Part shown: in pieces, positions 32,159 to 40,909 of the stretch
Position numbering within the stretch: the first letter of the stretch is position 1
Layout of the letters: each line of letters opens with the position of its first letter
IMG/VR virus record: IMGVR_UViG_3300036780_000043
Coordinates: 1-50,494 of that record
Strand: one strand, 5' to 3'
DNA: 50,494 bases
Source of the DNA: a virus
Translations under genes and position numbers: made by a program
Notes under the pieces: model-generated
The model's input: only the letters and a program-made list of their open reading frames with translations
What the model was told of the DNA's origin: nothing
The model's database searches: none

Positions 32159-32730
32159 GTCAACGCTGCTATGTCAGTCGCGCTGAAGCCTGCAGCTAGT
32201 GCACGCTCGTGGAGCCAAAGATCAAAGACGGCATCGATCTCGTCAACGTCCTCAGGCTGGATAAGAAGGAAGGGGCGAGGAGGCGTCTTAATACCATACC
32301 CACCAGTGAAGCCTCTTTGCTGTAAGGCTCCATACCAGCCTGCAGGAGTCAAGTTGTCAACGTACGCGCTGTCGGGGGTAATCGTCCAGATATTGAGCTG
32401 CTGGGCGATGCGCATCAAAGCGCCTGACTTGATCAAGGGAGGACCTTCAGGACGCGCTTCACGCTTGCGCGTCAGCTCGGTGTCCTGAGCAAGAGGCTTC
32501 CATTTATCAGGACGCCCACCCGATCGGAAGTTCTTTCCGATCGAAGGCGAGATCACTGTCTGGATTGACCTCTTGAGAGGCTCACGCATGGATCGAATGT
32601 CCAGGCCGAGAAGGTCAAACTTAGCTGCGATCACAGCAGGTGTAGGGATGAACGTGACCTCTACGCCACGAACCTTTCCCGGAGCATTGCCTACGACAAG
32701 CCCGCTGCCTGTGATTGCTGGATCTGCCAT
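32155..32730 (-). CDS. Virion morphogenesis protein (Mu gpG/tail-completion type)
   Basis: A 191-residue protein. MREPLKRSIQTVISPSIGKNF then FRSGGRPDKWKPLAQDTELT and PLIKSGALMRIAQQLNIWTI match the signature of the phage virion morphogenesis family, which bridges head and tail. The family motif PxLxxSGxLxxS/xI is clear. Starts and stops overlap neighbours by 4 bases. Confidence 0.75.
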   Translation of the reverse strand: MADPAITGSGLVVGNAPGKVRGVEVTFIPTPAVIAAKFDLLGLDIRSMREPLKRSIQTVISPSIGKNFRSGGRPDKWKPLAQDTELTRKREARPEGPPLIKSGALMRIAQQLNIWTITPDSAYVDNLTPAGWYGALQQRGFTGGYGIKTPPRPFLLIQPEDVDEIDAVFDLWLHERALAAGFSATDIAALT

Positions 32731-33227
32731 TAGAACCTCGAACCCATGCGAAACTTGATGTCCTCGCTGCCCATCCGTCCGACTGTATTTCCAAGTGCAT
32801 CGTACACTTCGCCGCCACTAGTTAGTGTACTTGGGAGGTAGTCGGGGTTGTTAGGCTGCTCGAACACTGTCTGCTGATCGGAGTCGATAAGGTTGATTAT
32901 GCCGCTCTCAATCCCTGAGACCAAGTTCTCCGCCATCTCTTCAAGGCGGACCGCGTATTTGTTCTCGTCCTCAGCAGTGACCTCTGAATACTGCCTGTAA
33001 TAGATCCAAGCTGCGATCAGCATCGACTCCGCAGCTGTTACCAAAGCGGGAGTCGATGCCTGATCTACCCAAAGAGTGATATCGTACACACGCCCAACGC
33101 GGGCGAAGACGAGATTCTTTGCAGCCTCTTCAAGTGCAGGATCAAGACCACTTGCAAGACTAGGAGCAGACTTTGTCGCTTCGAGCCATCCTTGGACCTG
33201 CTGAAGAAGTGTGAGGGCAGATCCCAT
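32730..33227 (-). CDS. Head-tail connector protein
   Basis: A 165-residue mainly helical protein (SGLDPALEEAAKNLVFARVG, AESMLIAAWIYYRQYSEV, EEMAENLVSGIESGIINLID). Helical content and position between capsid and tail-completion genes fit a gp6-like/DUF1320 adaptor. No exact family confirmed. Confidence 0.6.
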   Translation of the reverse strand: MGSALTLLQQVQGWLEATKSAPSLASGLDPALEEAAKNLVFARVGRVYDITLWVDQASTPALVTAAESMLIAAWIYYRQYSEVTAEDENKYAVRLEEMAENLVSGIESGIINLIDSDQQTVFEQPNNPDYLPSTLTSGGEVYDALGNTVGRMGSEDIKFRMGSRF

Positions 33228-33237
33228 GGCTCAGCTC

Positions 33238-33459
33238 CTACTTGCCAGAGGCGTTGGAACCCTTGGCAGCCGCTCCGGCTTCGACGTCCTTGTCCTCACC
33301 AAGAGGCTCGTCTTCAGTGACCTCGACGGCACCGACGCTCAGCAAGTCATCGAGCTCCTGCTCCGACATCGTCCCATCGGGAACGAGTTCGCCTGCCTGG
33401 AAGTGAAGCGTCGCTTCACCAGCGCCGTGCACAATGTGGGTAGTTGCGTAAGTTGCCAT
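33238..33459 (-). CDS. Small acidic protein of the head module
   Basis: A 73-residue acidic protein (HFQAGELVPDGTMSEQELDD, EVTEDEPLGEDKDVEAG) preceded by GGAGAACA. Such short proteins between capsid and connector genes in actinophages are annotated as head-tail or decoration accessories. Function unknown. Confidence 0.5.
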   Translation of the reverse strand: MATYATTHIVHGAGEATLHFQAGELVPDGTMSEQELDDLLSVGAVEVTEDEPLGEDKDVEAGAAAKGSNASGK

Positions 33460-33467
33460 TGTTCTCC

Positions 33468-33857
33468 TTAGTGGTTTCCGACTGAGCGGCTGACTTCTTG
33501 CAGGTTCGTCCCGTCATACACAAACGTGACGAAGTCAGTGTAGCCCGCGACGGTGCTCGTCACGGGGGCGGTCCCGCCAGCAAACTTCGCTGAAGCGGGC
33601 CACGCCACCGTGTGAGTACCACCGGCTCCCTGAACAATGCCGACCTTCAACTTCTGCCCCAAGGACAGGTTGTTGATGACCATGGACGTTGCATTGGCTG
33701 TCAACGTTGCGACGATTGTGTCACCCTTTGAAGCATCCAGAGTCAGAGCGCCATTGGCTGTCAGCGCGACTGTCTGTAGGGTGTTGATCGGAGACCGACC
33801 AACGAAGAGGCCGCCGATACTGAAGTACCGCCGACCTGTCATCTTGTTGATAGCCAT
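33468..33857 (-). CDS. Structural beta protein after the capsid
   Basis: A 129-residue Thr/Ala/Gly-rich beta protein (VALTANGALTLDASKGDTIV, VTFVYDGTNLQEVSRSVG) resembling head fibre or head-decoration domains. It starts 9 bases after the major capsid gene. The order (capsid, then this) fits a decoration protein. Confidence 0.55.
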   Translation of the reverse strand: MAINKMTGRRYFSIGGLFVGRSPINTLQTVALTANGALTLDASKGDTIVATLTANATSMVINNLSLGQKLKVGIVQGAGGTHTVAWPASAKFAGGTAPVTSTVAGYTDFVTFVYDGTNLQEVSRSVGNH

Positions 33858-33865
33858 GAACCCTC

Positions 33866-34849
33866 CTACGCCGTTGCGTTCTGGATGATGTAGCCGGCGA
33901 TCGAGAGGCCACTGCCGTCGACCGCAACCATCTTGAGGTCGTAGCGACGCGAGACACGGATAATGTCCGACTCACGCTGCTCTTCCCGCCAACGCTTCAC
34001 GACCTGGGGAGTGTTGCCTCCGTAGCCGAAGGTGAACTCGTACCCGAAGGCAGGAATCTTGAGGCCAGCTCGAGGAGGCACGTACGCCATGATGACGTTC
34101 TTGCCCCACAGGTAGGTGAGGCTGGCCGTCTGTCCAGGGTTCGCCGTCGAGTTGTAACCGACGCCTGGAACCACGATGTTGGCGATCCCGACCACCGAAG
34201 CGATGATCTCAGGAGTGACGATGCCACGTTCCGAGTACTTGATCCGCTCGATGAAGTCCGGGTGGTCCTCCAACGTCGACATCACTAGGTACGGGATGAT
34301 CGCAAGGTTGGGCTCGAGGAAGATCTGACCATGCACAGCTCGCACGCCCGTACGGAGATCCCCGATCGGGTTCGAGTTCACATAGTCACTCCACTGAGCC
34401 GTTCCCGACAGAGTGACCTGCAGGGCCGAGTTGTACGTCCCTGGAGCTGACACGAGGTTGTAGATGTTCAACTCCCTCTGCAACAGTACCTTCGAGGTCA
34501 CCAGCTCAGCGCCGTCCGTGTCAGGTGACAACGGGCTGTCGGCGTTCTGACGCTCCTCGTCTGTCACTGGGATCTGCAACGCGTGCTCGTTGCAGAAGTA
34601 GGTGTCCAGAGAAACGTTCAGACCTGGGATCTCGTTGGCAACCGTGCCAGGAGCTCGAAGGTCACCGAAGGGCTCAGGCTGCCAGGCTTCGTGGCCGAAG
34701 ATGTAGTACTTGTCGGCCTGCTTCTTGACGGGGACACTCGGGAAGAGCGTCTCACCAACGAAGCCAGAGTTTGGCCAGGCAACGCTGATGTTCGTGAGGA
34801 CGACGTCAATGTGAACATTGTCGGCGCCTACTGGGTTGTACACTGCCAT
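33866..34849 (-). CDS. Major capsid protein
   Basis: A 327-residue protein: NISVAWPNSGFVGETLFPSV at the N-terminus, ELVTSKVLLQRELNIYNLVS (helical spine), IPYLVMSTLEDHPDFIERIK and VPGVGYNSTANPGQTASL, LWGKNVIMAYVPPRAG, as in phage lambda gpE-like HK97-fold capsids. GAGGAG precedes the ATG. Codons are strongly biased to GC-rich synonyms, as expected for the most abundant virion protein. It lies next to the protease/scaffold gene. Confidence 0.88.
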   Translation of the reverse strand: MAVYNPVGADNVHIDVVLTNISVAWPNSGFVGETLFPSVPVKKQADKYYIFGHEAWQPEPFGDLRAPGTVANEIPGLNVSLDTYFCNEHALQIPVTDEERQNADSPLSPDTDGAELVTSKVLLQRELNIYNLVSAPGTYNSALQVTLSGTAQWSDYVNSNPIGDLRTGVRAVHGQIFLEPNLAIIPYLVMSTLEDHPDFIERIKYSERGIVTPEIIASVVGIANIVVPGVGYNSTANPGQTASLTYLWGKNVIMAYVPPRAGLKIPAFGYEFTFGYGGNTPQVVKRWREEQRESDIIRVSRRYDLKMVAVDGSGLSIAGYIIQNATA

Positions 34850-34861
34850 GGTTCAACTCCT

Positions 34862-35308
34862 CTATGGGTTGTTGGCCTGGACGCCAGGCGTGAGAATGAC
34901 ATCGATCTGGTCGCCCGTCGCAGCGGACGCACCATCAGCGATGCCGATGATGTTCTGGTTCGCAGTGGCTGCCGCAGCGATCACAACGGTACCATCACCG
35001 TTCGAGATCACTCGAGAGCCAACTGCAATCACACCTGTGGCGATGCATCGTGAGATGCCCAGGATGCGGACATTGACGATGCGGGCAAGAGCGGCGTAGT
35101 CCTTCCCACCACTCAGCGCGCTCGACGGGGCGGGAACGTCTTCCTGGCACACGCCAAGACACTTCTCACCCGCAGCACTCGATACCGCGACCTGTGGGTT
35201 CGTGGTTGCAGCACCCGTTCCAGTCCGCTTCACGAGCTGGAAAATCTTCGGGTACTGACTCGCGCCGAGCTGGTAGCCCTTGTCGAGTACGAAGTTTGGA
35301 CCTGGCAT
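34862..35308 (-). CDS. Capsid decoration-type protein (DUF2190-like)
   Basis: A 148-residue beta protein (FVLDKGYQLGASQYPKIFQL, ARIVNVRILGISRCIATGVI, GDGTVVIAAAATANQNIIG) with the Gly/Ala/Val pattern of capsid-stabilising DUF2190 proteins. It is placed between protease/scaffold and capsid. Codon bias is similar to that of the capsid gene, indicating abundance. Confidence 0.65.
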   Translation of the reverse strand: MPGPNFVLDKGYQLGASQYPKIFQLVKRTGTGAATTNPQVAVSSAAGEKCLGVCQEDVPAPSSALSGGKDYAALARIVNVRILGISRCIATGVIAVGSRVISNGDGTVVIAAAATANQNIIGIADGASAATGDQIDVILTPGVQANNP

Positions 35309-35313
35309 GTCTC

Positions 35314-36534
35314 CTACTTCCTTGAACCGGCGTAGGACTCTTCGCGGTATGCGGCGAATCCATCCGGGTCAGTCAGGGCCACTCGCGTGGCAGCTTCGGC
35401 GAAACCGATCTTCTCGTCCTCGGCCAACTTGGCGACCGAGGCGGTGAACGTCTCTCCAGGCGTCTTGCCGCCGTTCTCGGTACGACTCTTACCCTTCTCC
35501 GAGAGGTCGACGAGACCAAGCTTGGTCATCTCACCGATGAGAGCCAGGACACGGCCACCGGCATCTTCGGACAAGCTTGCGACCAGGTCGCGCGCCTCGT
35601 CACGGATTGCGGGCGGAATGGCGAACTTACCCGTTTCGTTCATGGCATTCAGCTTGACGGTAGCCTCCGACAGCTTGTGCGCCAGGCTCAGCTCGTCAAG
35701 ACGGCGATTGCCAGCTTCACGCTCAGCCAGCAGAAGACGAACGGTCGGGTCAGTCTTCGCGAGCTCGGACAGTGATGCCGTCATCTCTTCGGTGGTCTTG
35801 CGGGCAGCCTCTTCAGCGTCCTTCCGAGCCTGCTCGTCGACCGCGTCCTTCTCAGCCTTCAAGCGAGCGGCCTTCGCCTCGTCGGTCTCTTCCACAGGAG
35901 GAGCGCCGCCTTCGACAGCTGCCTGCACTTCCTCGTCGGTGGCGGTCTCACTCAGCTTGTACAGCTTGATGAGTCCCGCCTTCAGCTTGGGATCCATACT
36001 TCCTCCAGTTTTGGGTGGCTTGGATACAACTATGTCAGAAAGATTGATTGGCATGATGTCTTTGATGAAGGGGCGATTCGTGAGAGCCCCACCGAACATC
36101 ACGTCCTTGTGCTTCATCTTAGTCTTAGGGTGCATCCACTCGTTGGCGAACTCCGCACTGAAGTACCTGTACTCGCCCGCCTTGAGTGCTTGGTACGCTG
36201 GGCCGGTAAAGTCAACACGCACCCAGAGACCCTTCTCGCCGCGATCCTCAGCCGCACGAATCCATCCAGCAGCTTTCGTGTCGAGCAACTTGTGCTCGTA
36301 GTCAACATCGAGGTCCTGCTCCCGTACATTCTCGTTGAAGTTCCGAACGAGGTTCGCCACTTTCGCAGGCGTGATGTCGATTGTACCATGGAGTGGGTGC
36401 TCGTATGTCCCCAACGGCAGGTACTGAAGCCAAACACCTTGTGCGCTGGAGAACTGCATGCCCGTGAGGTCAACGTGAAAAGCGAGAGTGTCTCCACCTA
36501 CCTCTGCAAGTTGGACCGTTCGCTCGAGCTGCAT
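35314..36534 (-). CDS. Capsid maturation protease fused to scaffold (Mu gpI-like)
   Basis: A 406-residue protein. The N-terminal part (GTYEHPLHGTIDITPAKVAN, DVDYEHKLLDTKAAGWI, YFSAEFANEW) matches the Mu I-protein/prohead protease family. The C-terminal half from about residue 200 is a long charged helical region (AKAARLKAEKDAVDEQARKD), the scaffold. ATAGGAG stands before the ATG. It should cleave itself and the scaffold during capsid maturation. The order portal ... protease/scaffold, decoration, capsid is standard. Confidence 0.8.
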   Translation of the reverse strand: MQLERTVQLAEVGGDTLAFHVDLTGMQFSSAQGVWLQYLPLGTYEHPLHGTIDITPAKVANLVRNFNENVREQDLDVDYEHKLLDTKAAGWIRAAEDRGEKGLWVRVDFTGPAYQALKAGEYRYFSAEFANEWMHPKTKMKHKDVMFGGALTNRPFIKDIMPINLSDIVVSKPPKTGGSMDPKLKAGLIKLYKLSETATDEEVQAAVEGGAPPVEETDEAKAARLKAEKDAVDEQARKDAEEAARKTTEEMTASLSELAKTDPTVRLLLAEREAGNRRLDELSLAHKLSEATVKLNAMNETGKFAIPPAIRDEARDLVASLSEDAGGRVLALIGEMTKLGLVDLSEKGKSRTENGGKTPGETFTASVAKLAEDEKIGFAEAATRVALTDPDGFAAYREESYAGSRK

Positions 36535-36588
36535 CTTATCTCCTATAATATAGAGGTCCGAGAAGAACCTCTAGAGGGCACTATTAGA

Positions 36589-38148
36589 TCAAACGGCTGT
36601 CAATAGGGGAGTAATGACTGAGGCAGCGTAAGTATGCCCCGCATCTGACCAGTGGATATCGCTGAGATCACCAGGCATTGTACCTCCGGCACCGTCACTT
36701 CCACCATCGCCCCAGCCACCCATTGCCTGCCATGGTGCATGTACGTTGCGCGCAATGGGCCAAAGGTTAATAAACATGGCTCCGTACATTTCACACATCT
36801 GCCTAACAGTATAGCTAAGCTCAGGCCAAATAAGTTGACCGTCAATGTGTTGGCCTAGAAGAGGCAGTTCCCACATCAGATCGCAGTAAGGGTTGGCTCG
36901 TCTTGCCATCTGGAATAAAAAGTGCATCAGGATATATACTGTTGAAGGTACTGTTCCAAGAGGTGTATCGTTCCCACCAAGCGAGCAGATAAATAGATCA
37001 GGCGTATTAGCTCTGGGAGTACCTACCCAACCATCGACGCAAACTTGATTGCCTGGAGTTCCTACAAGACCGCAAGGAGGTACGATTACCATTGCCTGTG
37101 CTGAAGCTGAAGTGGAAGCTGAAGCTGTCGCGGTTACCTGCGTAGGCGACACTACCGCCTGAATAGTCGTTCCCACAGGGAGATCTGTTGCGAGAAGTGC
37201 CTTGCCTTCTTCTCCGGCTTGCCAGTTGGCGGTAGCTGAACGTACCGTAGTGGTACCGTTAAATACTGCGTCTGCAACTTGTCTCGACCCTACACCACCA
37301 ATGTTGCCTGCAAGCCCATAGTAAACAGGAAGAGGTGAGTTGCCCGAGCTGACTGTAGTTTGGGGGATTAAACCATCCTGGAAGATTTCGCCACTACCCC
37401 CGATTCCGAGCGAGCGGCCCCAACGAGAGAAGTTCCAACCGACAATGCCTGTAGCATTACGACCACATATACCGCTAATCTGACAACCCGTTGATGAGTT
37501 CTGCATAATCACGACTGTATGGTTACCTGCTGATAGGCCTGAAATGGTTAAGGTACCAGGAGCGAAGATTGTAGGAGGTGGCACAGTAGCGCGTAGTACA
37601 CCATCTACAGTGACAGTGAATCCTCCAGTGCCAGAAACATTCTGGTAGAAGATATCAATCGTAGTGCCGCGGACAAAGGCATCAGTGAGTGTACTACCCA
37701 TCGCACCGCCAATAAGTGTTGCGTCATTCATTCCATATGATCCAAATGTCCACGTACCTGTTATGGTGAAGATTGTGGCAAGACCTGGGCTAATCGTAAA
37801 GCTGGGGGTATCGATGACAGAGTGGAAGCCACTACCACCGTCACCATACTTTGCTTGCAGGGCAGCGAAGATCTGCTGTACATAACCCTTAGTCAATAGA
37901 TTGGAGGACTCGTAGCCTTCAGATAACGAGTCACCTACCCAAACAACGTTGACCTGACGAGTAGCTGCAGCTGCTCGAGAGATATTCCACCCGCCTAAAG
38001 AGCTACGACCCCAATCAGATGGAGCCCAGATGCCTGTTGGTAGCGACCCCTCTTTGATGGGCGCATGACCTAAAGAGTCTAACGACCCTACCCCATGAGG
38101 TGCACCTTTTTGGCTTAACGGTATACCCGGCGGATCAAGTAGACCCAC
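36589..38148 (-). CDS. Virion-associated SGNH/GDSL hydrolase
   Basis: A 519-residue protein starting MGLLDPPGIPLSQKG, the same N-terminus type as the next upstream protein (MGVLDPPGVSRALFD). From about residue 68, VNVVWVGDSLSEGY is block I of SGNH hydrolases (nucleophile Ser), ICSLGGNDT block III, and DIHWSDAGH block V with the Asp-x-x-His pair near the end. The middle (about 90-370) has beta-rich insertions. The enzyme likely removes acyl groups from host surface glycans or lipids. It is located in the structural module between fibre and protease genes. Confidence 0.75.
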   Translation of the reverse strand: MGLLDPPGIPLSQKGAPHGVGSLDSLGHAPIKEGSLPTGIWAPSDWGRSSLGGWNISRAAAATRQVNVVWVGDSLSEGYESSNLLTKGYVQQIFAALQAKYGDGGSGFHSVIDTPSFTISPGLATIFTITGTWTFGSYGMNDATLIGGAMGSTLTDAFVRGTTIDIFYQNVSGTGGFTVTVDGVLRATVPPPTIFAPGTLTISGLSAGNHTVVIMQNSSTGCQISGICGRNATGIVGWNFSRWGRSLGIGGSGEIFQDGLIPQTTVSSGNSPLPVYYGLAGNIGGVGSRQVADAVFNGTTTVRSATANWQAGEEGKALLATDLPVGTTIQAVVSPTQVTATASASTSASAQAMVIVPPCGLVGTPGNQVCVDGWVGTPRANTPDLFICSLGGNDTPLGTVPSTVYILMHFLFQMARRANPYCDLMWELPLLGQHIDGQLIWPELSYTVRQMCEMYGAMFINLWPIARNVHAPWQAMGGWGDGGSDGAGGTMPGDLSDIHWSDAGHTYAASVITPLLTAV

Positions 38149-40070
38149 TACAGCAGCTCGCGGATATTGACCGATATGTTTGTGAGGGTCGCAGGCTGAG
38201 CTGCGTTAGACGTCTCGAACACGATGTCAGCCCAATACGTTGTGCCGGGAGCCAGTGCAGGCGAGAAGTTGCCTACAAGGACGAACTGGGCGCCATTACC
38301 TACATAGTCGGATTGGAATGTTTTTGTGCCATCGCCAAAGCCCTCGATGCCACTCCCAGGCTCCGCTACACCATTTGCTGGCGGAGTACCAGTTCCAATC
38401 ACACCTGTAACCCTAAACGTCGCAGTTCCTGGAGTACCGTTTCCACCCATACCTGTAATGGTAATAAGCATCTTACCCGTCTTTACAGGAGTGAACTCTT
38501 CGGCAAGACCTGCCATAACACCTGTCGTACTCGAACTTCCCCCAGGGTTTGCTGGGAAGTCGACAATCTCAGTCATCAGCCCTGTGGATGAACCATCCGA
38601 TAAAGCCTGGAACCCTGACGTCGGAATAACTACTCCACCGGCAAGGTGATGCGCGCCGTAAATATTCCGACTGTAGTTAGCGGGCACAGATGGAGGCCAG
38701 AAACTCGGGTTGTCCGTAGTGACACCCCAAGCATCCAGAGGAATGACAGAACCGGGCGACCCTGATACAGCCATCGCAAGAATAGTGTTATGGGCTACAG
38801 TTGAGTAGTACCCGCCCGTTAACTTCAGCGGGCCTGCCGCGTCATACTGGATAATCGCCCCAGCAGGAATACCAGCACCAGTAGGTGTGTATCCAGCAAA
38901 GTAGCATTCAAAGAGGTGGGCACCAAAGAACCCACCAATGTAACCAACATTCAATGCTTGGTTACCATTCTCGCCCCGAATACCTTCAAAGTAAGTAGGA
39001 CCATTACCATTATGTGTGATCTTAATATCAGCAGTCGAGATATTAGAGAAGCCACCACCAAACCAGGCACAATCTGCACCACCTAAATAAATACCGTAGG
39101 CAAACGAAGGTGCAAGAGGGCCTGTAGAAGTTCCAGCAATGCAGTCGCGCCAGGTATTTGCTAGCACATTACCTGATGTACCATTACCTGCGAGGTATGC
39201 AGCTGCTGAGATTCCGCTTCCAGAGTTGTTCAGTGCTAGACACCTACTGAATAACACATCGGCAATATCCATTGTGCCAAAACCTGGATGATCAGGACCG
39301 AGAGCAAAAGCTGCTGCAGGCCCTGTGGAAGTAAGACTTGGAGGCGCTGCAACTGTACAACCAGACTCGTATACTACCTGCACGTCATCAAACGTACAAC
39401 TCTCAGCCGACATAGATGATGCGCCACTCACACCTGTAATCCAGTAGGGTGCTACATCTTCAACACTGATACCAATACCTTGTAGCCACGCGGCCGCACC
39501 TGTCTGCTTAATACCCCAGGCGATCTGAGTTGAGAAGTTGAGTGTGATCTGACTAAGAACAGAGTTAATACCCTTGATACATGACCCTGCTTGACCCTGC
39601 GTGAGAGCGTTTCCACTGCCATCTACAGAAGTGATTGTCCAGTTCCCGAAGCCTACGTAGATGACATAAGCACCACTCAGCGCTTCAGCTGTTGTAACTG
39701 CGTGTTGGATGGTACTAAACGGTGAATCCTTGTCACCACTATTGGAGTCAGACGCTTTCGAACCTTTCGAAACCCAGAACTCATTTGGCTGTGTATTGGC
39801 TGAAGACGCACTTCCGAGAGGTACAAACGAGCCGGTAAGAACTCCGCCTACCTCAACCCAGTCACCAGGTGTAAATGCTCCTCGTGCTGGTACGCCACCA
39901 ATAGGAGCCTGCCAGATAGTGCCTGCGTTAGATACCTCAGTACCTGCTATCGGATAGGCAGTTCCTGCAACCCAAGGGCGAATAAGCATCGCCGCAATCT
40001 GTTGACTAAGTGTTGTAGTTGTCGAGTCAAACAGTGCACGACTAACGCCTGGAGGATCAAGGACTCCCAT
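38148..40070 (-). CDS. Tail spike/fibre-like protein with parallel beta-helix
   Basis: A 640-residue protein: shared N-terminus MGVLDPPGVSRALFD, a carbohydrate-binding-like domain WVAGTAYPIAGTEVSNAGTI (about 33-75), then from about 95 (FWVSKGSKASDSNSGDKDSP) a right-handed beta-helix with repeated short strands and many Gly/Asn/Ser turns (pectate-lyase-like), and a C-terminal beta-sandwich (about 520-640). Such proteins bind or cut surface polysaccharide. No catalytic motif is evident. It is adjacent to the SGNH hydrolase. Confidence 0.7.
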   Translation of the reverse strand: MGVLDPPGVSRALFDSTTTTLSQQIAAMLIRPWVAGTAYPIAGTEVSNAGTIWQAPIGGVPARGAFTPGDWVEVGGVLTGSFVPLGSASSANTQPNEFWVSKGSKASDSNSGDKDSPFSTIQHAVTTAEALSGAYVIYVGFGNWTITSVDGSGNALTQGQAGSCIKGINSVLSQITLNFSTQIAWGIKQTGAAAWLQGIGISVEDVAPYWITGVSGASSMSAESCTFDDVQVVYESGCTVAAPPSLTSTGPAAAFALGPDHPGFGTMDIADVLFSRCLALNNSGSGISAAAYLAGNGTSGNVLANTWRDCIAGTSTGPLAPSFAYGIYLGGADCAWFGGGFSNISTADIKITHNGNGPTYFEGIRGENGNQALNVGYIGGFFGAHLFECYFAGYTPTGAGIPAGAIIQYDAAGPLKLTGGYYSTVAHNTILAMAVSGSPGSVIPLDAWGVTTDNPSFWPPSVPANYSRNIYGAHHLAGGVVIPTSGFQALSDGSSTGLMTEIVDFPANPGGSSSTTGVMAGLAEEFTPVKTGKMLITITGMGGNGTPGTATFRVTGVIGTGTPPANGVAEPGSGIEGFGDGTKTFQSDYVGNGAQFVLVGNFSPALAPGTTYWADIVFETSNAAQPATLTNISVNIRELL

Positions 40071-40909
40071 TAGGACACGACCAGTAAGGGTTGCGCAATC
40101 ACAGCACCTTCAGAATCGCGCGTCACTTCAGGCTGAGTTATAGTCAAGAGCCTCCCTACCACAGGGGAATAGGTGACATGATACGAATCTGTTGCGCCGG
40201 GGAAGTCAGTTGACAAGACGTCTGCAGTATATTCACCTGAGGTACCATCAGGCCATACGACATCAGCACTAGTGATTGCCTCATTTCCGTCGCGAGTAGC
40301 TGTAGTCACTTCAAATGCCTGCGCAAGCGTCCAAGCAATGATATTGACTGCGAGAGCTGCTGCGATTGTAAGGTAGGCGGCTAGTGAGGCAGCTGCGGGG
40401 CCAACAAGCGCTGGAGGTGCTCCAGATAAGTCAATGACGCCTGCAGGAGCTTGATCCGCAGCGTCCAAGTTGACAACAGTCGTACCTGGAGGCCATTGAC
40501 CTGCTGTAAAGAACCCTTTCGGACCATATAGCAGCTTATGCGCGGTATCTAGATACCAGTCACCATCAACACCTGTGCCTGCGACTGGTGGAATCACACC
40601 AAAACGAAGCGTACCGTGAACTTCTGAAGCCGAAGCAATAATGCTGAATGCAGGATAACTTGACTGGTTGATCGCAGGTGAGATTGTGAATGAGGTACCC
40701 TGTGGACTTGTAGTGGTATCATCGTTGACTGGCACGACTATAGCAACAGTTCCATTGGCGTCGAAGGTCATTGTAGCCTTGCCCTGCGCCATAGTCAAGT
40801 GTGTCTGGTCACTAAAGGATCCAGTCAGCTGCGCGCCTACAGAACCTGAGGCAGGATTGAAGTCAATATCAATAACACGCCAGAAAAGGATTACAGGTGT
40901 AAAGGGCAC
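40070..40909 (-). CDS. Minor structural protein
   Basis: A 279-residue protein with a beta N-terminal half (FWRVIDIDFNPASGSVGAQL, TVAIVVPVNDDTTTSPQGTS) and a domain reading DGDWYLDTAHKLLYGPK, a motif often seen in phage fibre or collar proteins, followed by an Ala-rich hydrophobic stretch (about 170-195). It is encoded between the portal and the fibre genes. Function inferred from place only. Confidence 0.55.
   Translation of the reverse strand: MPFTPVILFWRVIDIDFNPASGSVGAQLTGSFSDQTHLTMAQGKATMTFDANGTVAIVVPVNDDTTTSPQGTSFTISPAINQSSYPAFSIIASASEVHGTLRFGVIPPVAGTGVDGDWYLDTAHKLLYGPKGFFTAGQWPPGTTVVNLDAADQAPAGVIDLSGAPPALVGPAAASLAAYLTIAAALAVNIIAWTLAQAFEVTTATRDGNEAITSADVVWPDGTSGEYTADVLSTDFPGATDSYHVTYSPVVGRLLTITQPEVTRDSEGAVIAQPLLVVS

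Noticed and set aside
35387-36301. 304-residue Ser/Arg/Ala-rich frame on the + strand
   Set aside because: Antisense to the protease/scaffold gene, low-complexity composition and no start signal; the minus strand frame has clear Mu gpI-like motifs.
36541-36550. TATAATATAG on the + strand, like the -10 family
   Set aside because: It lies in the leader of the minus-strand protease gene, where the complement supplies the TATAGGAG ribosome site; no + strand gene follows.
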